The notes: generated by a model from the letters alone, not told the origin. Positions 25,510-33,850 are shown, numbered from the stretch's first letter. The stretch is 47,291 nucleotides of DNA from Guptibacillus hwajinpoensis (GCA_016841765.1 JAENYN010000037.1:1-47291); one strand, 5' to 3'. Numbers and translations: made by a program.

Positions 25510-26913
25510 TCACTCCATATACCTCTCCAATCCCGCCTTCACCTCATTCAACGCCTCCTGCGCCACAACCCCATCAATAATCCGATGGTCATAACTCAGC
25601 GACAGCGACATGACAGGCGCGATCTCAATCCGGTCCTCGCGAACAATCGGCTTTTTCTCAACCGTCCCGATTCCAAGGATGGCAGCTTCAGGATGGTTGA
25701 TCACCGGGGTGAACCAGCCGCCTTTCGCCGAGCCGATGTTGGAGATGGAGCAGGTGCCGCCTTCCATTTCAGCGGCAGTCAGCTTTCCGCTTCTCGCTTT
25801 TTCCGCCAGGGAACTGATTTCAGAAGCGATTTCCAGCAGCCCTTTTTGATCGGCGTTATGGATGACGGGGACAAACAACCCTCTCTCTGTGTTAACGGCA
25901 ATCCCGATATTGTAGTAGTCTTTGTAAATGATCTTATTTTGTTCCTCACTCACCGCCGCGTTCAGCACCGGGAATTTTTTCAAGGTGGAGACGAGGGCTT
26001 TTACTGCATAAGCCAGGTAAGTAAGCTTGGTGCCCTGTTCCTCTGCTTTTCCCTTCATTTCCTCACGGTGCTTCACGAGCCGGGTCACATCTGCTTCACC
26101 GAAATGGGTGACGTGTGGAATCGTCTGTTTGGAATGGACCATGGCCCGGGCAATCGCTGCCCGGATTCCGTCCATCGGTTCATGCCGTTCGCGCCCCCAA
26201 GGACTTTCCAGAACATCTGAAGGTTCCGCAGAGTTCAGCTCAGCCTCCATTTCCTTCCGGATCCCGTGCTGTTCCGCATACCGTTCCACATCCTCGCGCG
26301 TCGCACGGTTATCAGGTCCTGATGGCTGAACGCTATTTAAGTCAACGCCAAGCTCACGGGCCAGCCTCCGGACTGACGGAGCCGCCCTTACCGGCTGATC
26401 GATTTTCGCTTCACTTTCCTGTTCTTTTTCAGCGGACCCGCCGCCTGCAGTTGCGGCTTTTTCCACATCTTCCGCGGTAATCTTCCCATTCGGTCCTGAC
26501 GGAGTAACTGCGGCAAGATCTATTCCGAGGTCCCGCGCCAGCTTTTTCACCCGCGGAGAGGCTTTGGGTTTTCCTGAACTCTGACCCGCATCCGCTTGCT
26601 GAATACTTGTTTCCGCAGACGGAGAGCTTCCACTTTCCTCCTGAGGTTTCCCGGTAACTTCAACCTGCTGATCGTCCTCGGTTAAAATGACGGCAAGGAT
26701 GTCGCCTTCCTTTGCCACTTCAGCCCGTTTTTTTAAAATCCGGCTGACAAGCCCATCGGCAGGGGCTTCCACTTCGGTCACGGCTTTTTCCGTCTGGACT
26801 TCGACAAGTGTGTCGCCTTCCGCGACTGAATCCCCTTCTTCAACGTGCCAGAATACAATTAAACTTTCATCGGCTGATTCGGATGTTTTCGGCAATTTCA
26901 CTTCGACTGTCAT
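25510..26913 (-). CDS. 2-oxo acid/acetoin dehydrogenase E2 (dihydrolipoamide acyltransferase)
   Basis: A 467-residue core subunit that passes an acyl group from lipoamide to CoA. Residues 1-80 form a lipoyl domain with the lipoylated Lys at 43 (VQTEKAVTEVEA). Two peripheral-subunit-binding domains follow, at about 117-153 (SPRVKKLARDLGIDLAAVTPSGPNGKITAEDV) and 177-212 (APSVRRLARELGVDLNSVQPSGPDNRATREDV). The catalytic domain ends with SLSYDHRIIDGVVAQEAL. GGAGG lies 6 nt before the ATG. It is the last gene after E1 alpha and E1 beta. Two such binding domains are more than the usual one. Confidence 0.92.
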   Translation of the reverse strand: MTVEVKLPKTSESADESLIVFWHVEEGDSVAEGDTLVEVQTEKAVTEVEAPADGLVSRILKKRAEVAKEGDILAVILTEDDQQVEVTGKPQEESGSSPSAETSIQQADAGQSSGKPKASPRVKKLARDLGIDLAAVTPSGPNGKITAEDVEKAATAGGGSAEKEQESEAKIDQPVRAAPSVRRLARELGVDLNSVQPSGPDNRATREDVERYAEQHGIRKEMEAELNSAEPSDVLESPWGRERHEPMDGIRAAIARAMVHSKQTIPHVTHFGEADVTRLVKHREEMKGKAEEQGTKLTYLAYAVKALVSTLKKFPVLNAAVSEEQNKIIYKDYYNIGIAVNTERGLFVPVIHNADQKGLLEIASEISSLAEKARSGKLTAAEMEGGTCSISNIGSAKGGWFTPVINHPEAAILGIGTVEKKPIVREDRIEIAPVMSLSLSYDHRIIDGVVAQEALNEVKAGLERYME

Positions 26914-26937
26914 GACGGCCTCCTATCCTGTCGCGTG

Positions 26938-27957
26938 TTATTCGTTCATCAGTTTTACGGCTTCGGCAGCAATTTTATCTGTATTCGGAAGCACATATTG
27001 TTCGAGCGGCCGGCTATAAGGAATCGGCACATCCGGTATGGCAAGCCGCTTCACCGGCGCTTCGAGTTCGTATAAGGCTTCTTCGGCCACAAGCGCAGCA
27101 ATTTCAGCAGTCATACCGTATGAGCGGTAGTCCTCATCAACAATGATGAGCCGGTGCGTCTTTTTCACAGACTCCAAAATCGTTTCCTTATCGAGCGGAA
27201 CGAGCGAACGCAAATCGATTACTTCCGCTTCGATGCCCTGCTCTGCCAACTTGTCCGCTGCAGCTACGGCATGATGCATCATCATCTGGATTCCGACAAT
27301 CGTGACGTCAGACCCTTCCCTGACGACCTTGGCTTTGCCGAGCGGCACGGTGTAGCGTTCCTCAGGAACATGTCCGACAGACGCGTCGAGTTGATCCATC
27401 CAGCCGAGGCCCTGCAGTGTTTTATGGAACATGAACACAACCGGGTTGTCATCGAGTATGGCCGATGCCATCATTCCCTTCAGGTCATACGGGGTTGACG
27501 GGGCGACGACCTTCATGCCCGGCAAATGTGCAAATGTTGAATAAAGCGTTTGGGAGTGCTGGGCTGCATCATTATAACCGCCGCCGACCGCGGTCATGAG
27601 CACCATCGGCAGCTTCACGTTCCCGCCTGACATATACGGGATTTTCGCCATGTGATTATAAATTTGGTCCATGCAGACACCGAAAAAATCGACAAACATC
27701 AACTCGACGACCGGACGCATCCCTTCTGCCGCTGCACCAATCGCCGTACCGATGAATGCGGTTTCAGAGATTGGCGTATCCATCACCCGTTCAGGCCCGA
27801 ACTCATCAAGAAGGCCCTGCGTCGCTCCGAAAATCCCGCCGTATTTCCCGACATCCTCACCGAGCACAAATACATCCGGATCCCGTTCCATTTCAAGCTT
27901 CAGAGCTTCGGCCATCGCTTTATTTCCAGTCAATACACGTTTTTTCGTCGCTTCCAT
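26938..27957 (-). CDS. Acetoin/2-oxo acid dehydrogenase E1 beta subunit
   Basis: A 339-residue subunit that pairs with E1 alpha to form the thiamine diphosphate-dependent decarboxylase/dehydrogenase. It has the transketolase pyrimidine-binding signature: FVLGEDVGKYGGIFGATQGLLDEFGPERVMDTPISE. The C-terminal domain includes EVIDLRSLVPLDKETILESVKKTHRLIIVDED. The ATG abuts the E1 alpha stop (TAAATG), with AAGGAG upstream inside E1 alpha. Confidence 0.93.
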   Translation of the reverse strand: MEATKKRVLTGNKAMAEALKLEMERDPDVFVLGEDVGKYGGIFGATQGLLDEFGPERVMDTPISETAFIGTAIGAAAEGMRPVVELMFVDFFGVCMDQIYNHMAKIPYMSGGNVKLPMVLMTAVGGGYNDAAQHSQTLYSTFAHLPGMKVVAPSTPYDLKGMMASAILDDNPVVFMFHKTLQGLGWMDQLDASVGHVPEERYTVPLGKAKVVREGSDVTIVGIQMMMHHAVAAADKLAEQGIEAEVIDLRSLVPLDKETILESVKKTHRLIIVDEDYRSYGMTAEIAALVAEEALYELEAPVKRLAIPDVPIPYSRPLEQYVLPNTDKIAAEAVKLMNE

Positions 27958-28971
27958 TTAGACAAGCTCCTTCCTGAATGTATTTCCCACGAACACATCC
28001 TCCAGCGCCGCTTCAGGTGCAGGATATGCGCTTTCTCTCGCAAAAGCGTAGGCCTCATCCACTTCCTGCTTCGCCTTTGCTTCCATTTCAGTAATCTCTT
28101 CCTCCGAAACGCCATGTTCACTGGTGAGAATGCCAGCCAGGCGCTGAATCGGATCATTTTTGCGCAGCATCGTCACTTCATTGTCATCACGGTATAATTC
28201 CGGATCACCCTGGAAGTGGCCGAGATAACGGTCTGTTTCAATCTCGATAATCGCAGGGCCTTCACCGTTCCGGGCCCGTTTAACCGCCGCTTCGGATGCC
28301 TCATACATCGCAACCGGATCGTTATCTTTCACATGTGAGCCTTCGATTCCGTATGCACCCGCACGAAGCTGGTTGGATGTCACGGACGTAGAAGCTGCCT
28401 GCGGAACGGAAATGCCGTACTTATTATTTTCCACAACAACAATGAACGGCAGTTTCCAGAGCGCCGCGAGATTGAGGGACTCATGGAACGCACCCTGGTT
28501 CGCAGCCCCTTCGCCGATAAAAGCGACCGCCACCCAGTCCTGCTTTTTCTTTTTAGCCGCCAGAGCCGCGCCGACTGCATGTGGGATACCTGCTGCAATA
28601 ATCCCGCCGCATGAAAACTTCACTTCCGGGTCGAACAAGTGCATATGCCCGCCTTTCCCTTTGCCAAGGCCTGTCTCTTTTCCGAACATTTCAGCGGTCA
28701 TCTTTTTCAAGTCGACCCCTTTGGCAATCGCATGATGATGCGGACGGTGCGGAGCGGTGACGGTATCTTCTTTTGCCAAATGGGCACACATTCCGACTGC
28801 CGCCGGCTCCTGCCCTGTCGCAAGATGCATCTCACCCGGAACAGGCCCTGCCCCGATATTGAATACAGGTGCCTTCCCTTCACCGTATGCTTCGACCATC
28901 GAGTCCTCGTAGTAACGGATTTTGTACATGGTCTCATACATCCATTTCAGCTTTTCAACAGGTACTGTCAA
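27958..28971 (-). CDS. Acetoin/2-oxo acid dehydrogenase E1 alpha subunit
   Basis: A 337-residue thiamine diphosphate enzyme. The cofactor motif runs from G153-E-G155 (FIGEGAANQGAFHESLNLAALW) to N182-N183 (VVVENNKYG). The HRPHHHAIAKG and GMPH-like GIPHAVGAALA stretches are typical of AcoA-type E1 alpha. The start is a TTG with AAAGGAGGAG 6 nt upstream; the nearby ATG is out of frame. The gene follows an AcoR-like activator, so acetoin cleavage is the most likely function, but no substrate residue proves it. Confidence 0.9.
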   Translation of the reverse strand: MTVPVEKLKWMYETMYKIRYYEDSMVEAYGEGKAPVFNIGAGPVPGEMHLATGQEPAAVGMCAHLAKEDTVTAPHRPHHHAIAKGVDLKKMTAEMFGKETGLGKGKGGHMHLFDPEVKFSCGGIIAAGIPHAVGAALAAKKKKQDWVAVAFIGEGAANQGAFHESLNLAALWKLPFIVVVENNKYGISVPQAASTSVTSNQLRAGAYGIEGSHVKDNDPVAMYEASEAAVKRARNGEGPAIIEIETDRYLGHFQGDPELYRDDNEVTMLRKNDPIQRLAGILTSEHGVSEEEITEMEAKAKQEVDEAYAFARESAYPAPEAALEDVFVGNTFRKELV

Positions 28972-29045
28972 TGCATTCTCCTCCTTTATAAAAATCGTTC
29001 CGATAACATATATTGCAAGGAATATGCCAACCTGCCGAATAAAAT

Positions 29046-29068
29046 AAAAAAAGCCCGGTGAGCCGGAC
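29046..29068 (-). terminator. Terminator-like hairpin (possible attenuator) in the aco leader
   Basis: GTCCGG and CCGGGC pair (6 bp, one G-T) around CTCA, followed on the minus strand by seven T residues. It lies between the sigma-54 promoter candidate and the E1 alpha start, so it would stop leader transcripts unless bypassed. Confidence 0.6.
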
Positions 29069-29127
29069 GTTTACCATTTCTAAATGATTCTTTTTTCCTG
29101 ATGCAATCTTGAAAGGTGTTCCATTTT

Positions 29128-29143
29128 GGCACAAAGTGTCCCA
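29128..29143 (-). promoter_or_regulatory. Candidate sigma-54 promoter of the aco operon
   Basis: The minus strand reads TGGGACACTTTGTGCC. The GG and GC doublets have the exact spacing of -24/-12 promoters (consensus TGGCAC-N5-TTGC), with mismatches at C4 and T12. The upstream gene encodes a sigma-54 activator, which supports the call. Confidence 0.45.
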
Positions 29144-29161
29144 CTGGAATGAGACACTTTG
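29132..29161. promoter_or_regulatory. Inverted repeat, possible activator binding site
   Basis: CAAAGTGTC and GACACTTTG are perfect 9-bp arms separated by 12 bp. A further GCGACACA half-site lies at 29171-29178. The repeat overlaps the promoter candidate, so autoregulatory or repressor binding is also possible. Confidence 0.5.
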
Positions 29162-29186
29162 CAACAGTTTGCGACACATTTGAAAG

Positions 29187-29215
29187 TAAAAAGGCACACT
29201 CAGGTAAGTGCACCT
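29187..29215 (-). terminator. Terminator of the acoR-like gene
   Basis: A 10-bp stem (AAGGTGCACT with AGTGTGCCTT, two G-T pairs) is followed on the minus strand by TTTTT, just after the stop codon at 29228. Confidence 0.75.
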
Positions 29216-29227
29216 TATTCCATATAC

Positions 29228-31162
29228 TCATACTTTTTCTTCCAGCCCGAACCTCCGGATCTGCCGGTAAAGCGTACTCCGCGACACACCGAGGCGGCGG
29301 GCGGCCTTGCTCATATTGCCGTTGCTTACTTTGATCGATTCAAGCAGTGCCATCTTTTTAATCTCATCCTTTTTGGGCAGCCCCATACTCTTCTCGGCAA
29401 GCGGGCCAGCACCTTTTAATTCCTCCGGCAAATCGTCATAGGTAAGGATATCCGTCCGCAGCCGGTTCATCGACCGCTCTACGACATTTTGCAATTCCCT
29501 GATATTCCCCGGCCAACTGTAGCGGAACAGCGGCTCAAAGTAACCGGGGTCAATTGAAGGAATGTCGCGCCCGAGCCTGATGCTCAGCTTGTTGGCGAAA
29601 TGCCTGACCAGCAGCGGAATATCTTCAATCCGGTCCCGGAGCGGAGGAAGCTTTACCGGCATGACATTCAGCCGAAAATACAAATCCTCGCGGAAACTGC
29701 CTTTTTCAACTTCCCACTTCAGATCCTTATTGGTTGCAGCAATGATACGGACATCAACCGGCGTGACTTTATGCCCGCCGATCCGGACAATCTCCTTATC
29801 CTGGAGCACGCGAAGCAGCAACACCTGCATTTCCAGTGACATCTCGCCGATTTCATCGAGAAACAGCGTGCCGCCATCCGCCAATTCAAATTTCCCCGGG
29901 CTTCCCCCTTTCCGGGCACCGGTGAAAGCACCTTCCGCATACCCGAACAGTTCACTGCCAAGCAAATCCCGCGGAATACCGCCGCAATTGATGGCGATGA
30001 ACGGCTTATCCTTGCGGGCACTTTCGTTATGGATGGCCTGTGCGACCATATCCTTCCCGGTGCCGCTCTCACCAAGCAAAAGGACATTCGAGTCTGTCCG
30101 CGCCGCCATTTTCGCATCAGTGATCCGCTGGATGAACCGCGGGTGATTCCCGGTCATTTCCTGAAATGACACCTTCGCCTGATTACCCGAAAGATGGTTC
30201 ACAAACTGCCGGACCTTATGAATCTCCTTCATGGAAACAAGCGACCCGATCAGCTGCTCCGAATCATATACCGGGGTAATATTGACGAGCACATGGGCGT
30301 GAACATTCCGCCCCGGCATCTTCAAGCGGACTTCCTTGTCCTGGATCTTCCGGTTTTTGTGCCGGAACGTTTTATTTAAAAAAGCCTCACTCAGCGTTTT
30401 CCCCTGCAAATCGGAATCCCCGAGCCGCAGCATTTTCTGGAGCCGGTTATTCGTTTTGATGATTTTCCCTTCCTGGTCGGTGATGATGAGGCCTTCCGTC
30501 AATGTGTTCGTCGTCGCCTCAAGATATTTCTGCATGAAATAATGTACTTCCGATTTCTCGATCAGCCTGAGCTGATACTCAATCGCTTTCACAGCAGACA
30601 TCACCATGCCGAGCGTATGCGGATGGACATTCTCAAATGAGCCTGACATATTCAGCACCCCGGCAACCGACCCATCCGAATCAAAAATCGGTGATGCCGA
30701 GCAAGTCCACGGATGGCAAATTTGCGCATAATGCTCATTGGCGAAAATCTGCAACGGCTTCTTCTCGACAATGCAGGTGCCAATAGCGTTGGTGCCGATC
30801 GCCTGCTCGCTCCAATCGGCTCCCTCCATAAACAGGATGGACTCCCCTTCCCGCTTCACATTGTCATCCCCAATGACCTTCGCTAAAATGCCATCCCCGT
30901 CACACAAAATCACCAGAAAACCCGACCCCTTCACGATCGAATACAACCCTTCCATCAGGGGAGAGGCAATCTCAATTAACTGAAGCTGCTTTTCCGATAA
31001 CACCTTATTCCCGGCCAACTTCCCCTTCGGCTGAAACGGATCGACTTGATACCGCTTCGAACGCTGCCAGGAATCCTGTACAATCCGGTCAAGCCTGTCA
31101 TCCAGCTGGCCGTCAATCACAAACCGATCCCACATTTCTTTTAGACGGTCACGATCCTTCAA
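29228..31162 (-). CDS. acoR: Sigma-54-dependent activator, AcoR-like (GAF-PAS-AAA+-Fis HTH)
   Basis: A 644-residue enhancer-binding protein. An N-terminal GAF region (about 60-200) contains the AcoR-like stretch GTNAIGTCIVEKKPLQIFANEHY. A PAS domain follows at about 210-320. The AAA+ domain has Walker A GESGTGKD (364-371), the sigma-54 contact loop GAFTGA (411-416) and Walker B GGTLFLDEIGE (430-440). The C-terminal Fis-type HTH is NGNMSKAARRLGVSRSTLYRQIRRF. The start is a TTG with GGGGTG upstream. It sits directly upstream of the acetoin-type dehydrogenase genes and probably activates them in response to acetoin. Confidence 0.9.
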   Translation of the reverse strand: MKDRDRLKEMWDRFVIDGQLDDRLDRIVQDSWQRSKRYQVDPFQPKGKLAGNKVLSEKQLQLIEIASPLMEGLYSIVKGSGFLVILCDGDGILAKVIGDDNVKREGESILFMEGADWSEQAIGTNAIGTCIVEKKPLQIFANEHYAQICHPWTCSASPIFDSDGSVAGVLNMSGSFENVHPHTLGMVMSAVKAIEYQLRLIEKSEVHYFMQKYLEATTNTLTEGLIITDQEGKIIKTNNRLQKMLRLGDSDLQGKTLSEAFLNKTFRHKNRKIQDKEVRLKMPGRNVHAHVLVNITPVYDSEQLIGSLVSMKEIHKVRQFVNHLSGNQAKVSFQEMTGNHPRFIQRITDAKMAARTDSNVLLLGESGTGKDMVAQAIHNESARKDKPFIAINCGGIPRDLLGSELFGYAEGAFTGARKGGSPGKFELADGGTLFLDEIGEMSLEMQVLLLRVLQDKEIVRIGGHKVTPVDVRIIAATNKDLKWEVEKGSFREDLYFRLNVMPVKLPPLRDRIEDIPLLVRHFANKLSIRLGRDIPSIDPGYFEPLFRYSWPGNIRELQNVVERSMNRLRTDILTYDDLPEELKGAGPLAEKSMGLPKKDEIKKMALLESIKVSNGNMSKAARRLGVSRSTLYRQIRRFGLEEKV

Positions 31163-31232
31163 TCTTTTTCACCCCGTTTTGCCGCGTTATAAAGTAAGGG
31201 TTCGGGATTCGGAATCGATTTCCTGCTAAAGA

Positions 31233-31276
31233 GGTGCCTGACCCCCGGCGCTTTAACGCGCCGGGGGTCAGGCACC
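31233..31276. repeat. REP-like palindrome, copy 4 (RAYT side)
   Basis: Perfect 19-bp arms (31233-31251, 31258-31276) flank TTTAAC. This is a GGCGC sub-type at the loop end. It lies 54 nt after the stop of the 77-residue ORF downstream of the RAYT gene. Confidence 0.95.
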
Positions 31277-31330
31277 CACTATTCAGCGCCCGCTTCCTTC
31301 CGCATAACGCTGGATGAACTGTTCCCTTGT

Positions 31331-31564
31331 TTAAAATCCAAACGAACTGTTAGTCATCGATTCAAGCCCTGTTTCAGGATCATCAGGCTGAGCCCAGTAA
31401 GCTACGATCGAAAGCTCCAGGTCTATGTCTCCGACAATTGTGTCGGGTTTTCCGATTGGGATGAACCTCGCTTTTTTAATATTAATCGAATGCATTCCGA
31501 CAAGTGTGTCGAATGCTGTTTCCGATCTCTCCCGTTGAACCGTGTCATGCTCCTCCATTGCCAT
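31331..31564 (-). CDS. Hypothetical 77-residue protein
   Basis: A small soluble acidic protein. Its middle, SINIKKARFIPIGKPDTIVGDIDLELSIVAYW, looks like a compact beta-rich fold. I do not recognise it. The ATG lies 7 bp after the RAYT stop, with only GGTGG as a ribosome site, so translation may be coupled to the transposase gene. It lies between the two REP palindromes that bracket the RAYT. Confidence 0.5.
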   Translation of the reverse strand: MAMEEHDTVQRERSETAFDTLVGMHSINIKKARFIPIGKPDTIVGDIDLELSIVAYWAQPDDPETGLESMTNSSFGF

Positions 31565-31570
31565 CCACCG

Positions 31571-32140
31571 CTACTTCACACCTGCTTTATCATCCTCCTT
31601 TTCTTCCATCTTCCTTCCAACAAACTCCCGATAATTCTCCTTCACAGGCTCCGGAAAATACCCCAGCAGCTTTTGCTGATCGACAAAAAGATCAATAGAG
31701 TCTGATATGTAAGACTTATAGCTGCTCCAGAGATAGTCTTCCGGCTGCTTCACAACACCGGCATCGACCGGATTCAAATGAATATACCGGCTCACTTCCA
31801 AAAAGTAATCATCCGATTCAATCAGTTTGGAATGATATCGGCCCTGAAACAAATGGCCAATGTAATCATACTTGCGGTTGAAAGTTCTTGCATAACTGCC
31901 GTGCAGTTCCTTCATGATAAGTTGAATATGGCTGGAAATTGTTTCGATTTGGAGATGAATATGATTGGGCATTAAACAGTAGGAGTGTAAAACGAAGGGA
32001 TAGCGGCTGCGGGTATCATCAAGCATGGATAAGTAGCGGCGGTAATCATCCGGATCATAGAAAACGGAGTTCTTCCGATTTCCGCGGGCAGTAATATGAT
32101 ACATGGCACCCGGATACCAAATTCGGTGTTTCCTGGACAC
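31571..32140 (-). CDS. REP-associated tyrosine transposase (RAYT), Y1/IS200-like
   Basis: A 189-residue single-strand DNA transposase of the Y1_Tnp family. The N-terminus PGAMYHITARGNRKNSVFYD, the HUH motif H60-I-H62 in LMPNHIHLQIE and the catalytic Tyr candidate Y119 in SRYIHLNPVDAG are all present. RAYTs are domesticated relatives of IS200/IS605 transposases linked to REP palindromes. The gene lies between two palindromes (97 bp upstream, 295 bp downstream), and at least five more copies occur in this window. No IS ends are visible. The start is a GTG with GAGG 8 nt upstream. Confidence 0.9.
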   Translation of the reverse strand: MSRKHRIWYPGAMYHITARGNRKNSVFYDPDDYRRYLSMLDDTRSRYPFVLHSYCLMPNHIHLQIETISSHIQLIMKELHGSYARTFNRKYDYIGHLFQGRYHSKLIESDDYFLEVSRYIHLNPVDAGVVKQPEDYLWSSYKSYISDSIDLFVDQQKLLGYFPEPVKENYREFVGRKMEEKEDDKAGVK

Positions 32141-32237
32141 TTCATCACCTCGGTTCTTATTAATAGAATCTATTATAATGCAGGAATTTGTGTAGAGGGT
32201 AGGGGGATCTGGGAAGTTTGTTGAAAGTTACAAAAAA

Positions 32238-32281
32238 GGTGCCTGACCCCCGGTGCTTTAACGCACCGGGGGTCAGGCACC
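32238..32281. repeat. REP-like palindrome, copy 5 (RAYT side)
   Basis: Perfect 19-bp arms (32238-32256, 32263-32281) flank TTTAAC. It is 17 nt after the cstA stop and 97 bp before the RAYT start codon. Confidence 0.95.
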
Positions 32282-32298
32282 CACTATGCACTCCCCAT

Positions 32299-33729
32299 TC
32301 AAGCAGCAACCCTAACCTCTCTCTTAATCTTCCGATACTTCACAATCTGCTTTACATATAGAACCCCGGCCAGCGCTGTCAACACCAGCCCGATGCTCAC
32401 AGACACCCCGTAATCCATGCTAAGCCCTTCAGGAGCATAGAAAATATACGTATTGATGACCCCGGTCATGAACATTGCAGGGATTCCGGCAATCCAGTGG
32501 TTCTTATGTTCTTTCAACAAGTACGCCGCAGCCGTCCAAAGCATGATGGAAGCGACCACCTGGTTTGTCCAGCCGACATACCTCCATAAAAATGTGTAAT
32601 CGATTGTTGCGAGGAAAAATGCCGGTACCGCAACAGGAACTGTTGCTGCCAATATTTTCGCCTTCGTATCCATTTTGAAAAACCTGGACAGAATGGTCGT
32701 AAAAATCATCCGCGATGAACGGAGAGCTGTATCACCTGTCGTGATCGGCAGAATGATAACCCCTAAGATAGCCAGGATTCCACCGAACGTCCCAAGAAGA
32801 GATACTGAGATTTCATTGACAACTCCTGACGGCCCACCAGCAGCAAGGGCTTCCTGCAAACCGCCTGTTCCGCCAAAGAACGTCATGCCGGCCGCTGCCC
32901 AAATCAGGGCGATGACACCTTCCGTAATCATGGCGCCGTAAAACACCTTGCGCCCGTCCGATTCCTTTTTCATAGTACAGGCGACAATCGGGCTTTGCGT
33001 GCAATGGAAACCTGAGATGGCACCGCATGAAATAGTGACCATCAAAAGCGGCCAGATCGGCAGGCCTCCCGGATGCAAGTTGTCCACTGTCAGATTCGGA
33101 ATCGGCTTGCCTGAAAAAAGCAACGTGACACCAATAGCAACAGCCATAAACAACAGAATCCCGCCAAGCAGAGGATAAATTTTTCCGATGATGCGATTGA
33201 TCGGCAGAATTGTCGCCAATAAAAAATAGCCGAAAATCAATACAAGCGCCACTGTAAAGCTAAGCGGGCTCAACTGGGCAATCAACTGCGCCGGACCGGC
33301 AGTGAACGCAGCAGCCACAAGAATCATCAAAACGAGTGAGATGCCGTTCGTAAGAGTACGGGCGAATTTGCCAAGATAATGCCCGACAAGAGCAGGAAAC
33401 TGGGCACCCTTATGGCGCAGCGACAGCATCCCGGAAAAATAGTCATGGACAGCGCCGGCAAAAATGCTCCCGACCACAATCCATAAAAATGCAACCGGGC
33501 CATAAAGCGCGCCTGCTATGGCTCCATAAATCGGACCGAGTCCTGCAATATTGAGCAGCTGGATCAAATTGCCCTTCCACCAACTCATCGGCACAAAATC
33601 CAAATTGTCCCTTTTCGTATATGCCGGTGTTTTTTGATTATCATCAATCACAAAAACCCGTTCAATAAATTTCGAGTAAAACACATACCCGATGATAAGT
33701 AATCCGATTGCTCCCAAAAATGTCACCAT
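32299..33729 (-). CDS. cstA: CstA family carbon-starvation transporter
   Basis: A 476-residue membrane protein with about 12-13 helices. CstA signatures are NLIQLLNIAGLGPIYGAIAGALYGPVAFLWIVVGSIFAGAVHDYFSGMLSLRHKG and SGFHCTQSPIVACTMKKESDGRKVFYGAMITEG. CstA proteins import peptides or pyruvate under carbon limitation. It is shorter than the 700-residue enterobacterial form, as is common in Gram-positives. A cre box lies about 110 bp upstream. The ribosome site GGGAGG is part of a half-REP sequence. Confidence 0.92.
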   Translation of the reverse strand: MVTFLGAIGLLIIGYVFYSKFIERVFVIDDNQKTPAYTKRDNLDFVPMSWWKGNLIQLLNIAGLGPIYGAIAGALYGPVAFLWIVVGSIFAGAVHDYFSGMLSLRHKGAQFPALVGHYLGKFARTLTNGISLVLMILVAAAFTAGPAQLIAQLSPLSFTVALVLIFGYFLLATILPINRIIGKIYPLLGGILLFMAVAIGVTLLFSGKPIPNLTVDNLHPGGLPIWPLLMVTISCGAISGFHCTQSPIVACTMKKESDGRKVFYGAMITEGVIALIWAAAGMTFFGGTGGLQEALAAGGPSGVVNEISVSLLGTFGGILAILGVIILPITTGDTALRSSRMIFTTILSRFFKMDTKAKILAATVPVAVPAFFLATIDYTFLWRYVGWTNQVVASIMLWTAAAYLLKEHKNHWIAGIPAMFMTGVINTYIFYAPEGLSMDYGVSVSIGLVLTALAGVLYVKQIVKYRKIKREVRVAA

Positions 33730-33743
33730 GGTGCCTGACCTCC
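33730..33743 (-). repeat. REP half-element forming the cstA ribosome binding site
   Basis: On the minus strand GGGAGGTCAGGCACC directly precedes the cstA ATG. It equals a REP arm end (GGGGGTCAGGCACC) with one G-to-A change that produces the Shine-Dalgarno sequence GGGAGG. Chance similarity cannot be excluded. Confidence 0.5.
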
Positions 33744-33836
33744 CGAGTTGTCATATAAGTTTGAATAAGCAAAATAATAACAACCCTGTTATGGAAAGTA
33801 AATACATTTTTCTGAAAAAATTTAAAATTTAGTGGT

Positions 33837-33850
33837 TTAAAGCGTTTACA
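33837..33850 (-). promoter_or_regulatory. cre box upstream of cstA
   Basis: TTAAAGCGTTTACA matches the cre consensus except at the second base. CcpA control fits a carbon-starvation gene. Confidence 0.6.

Larger units (their letters stand above)
28972..29227. other. Control region between acoR-like and E1 alpha genes
   Basis: This 256-bp stretch contains the activator gene's terminator, a long inverted repeat, a sigma-54 promoter candidate and a second intrinsic-terminator-like hairpin in the leader. Confidence 0.6.

Noticed and set aside
29116-29161. CAAAGTGTC inverted repeat as a riboswitch or T-box
   Set aside because: No conserved T-box or riboswitch core is visible. A DNA-binding site near the promoter is simpler.
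31233-32281. RAYT region as an IS200/IS605 insertion sequence
   Set aside because: The flanking palindromes also occur at unrelated sites without the transposase, no IS605 ends or TnpB gene are seen, and the protein has RAYT features.
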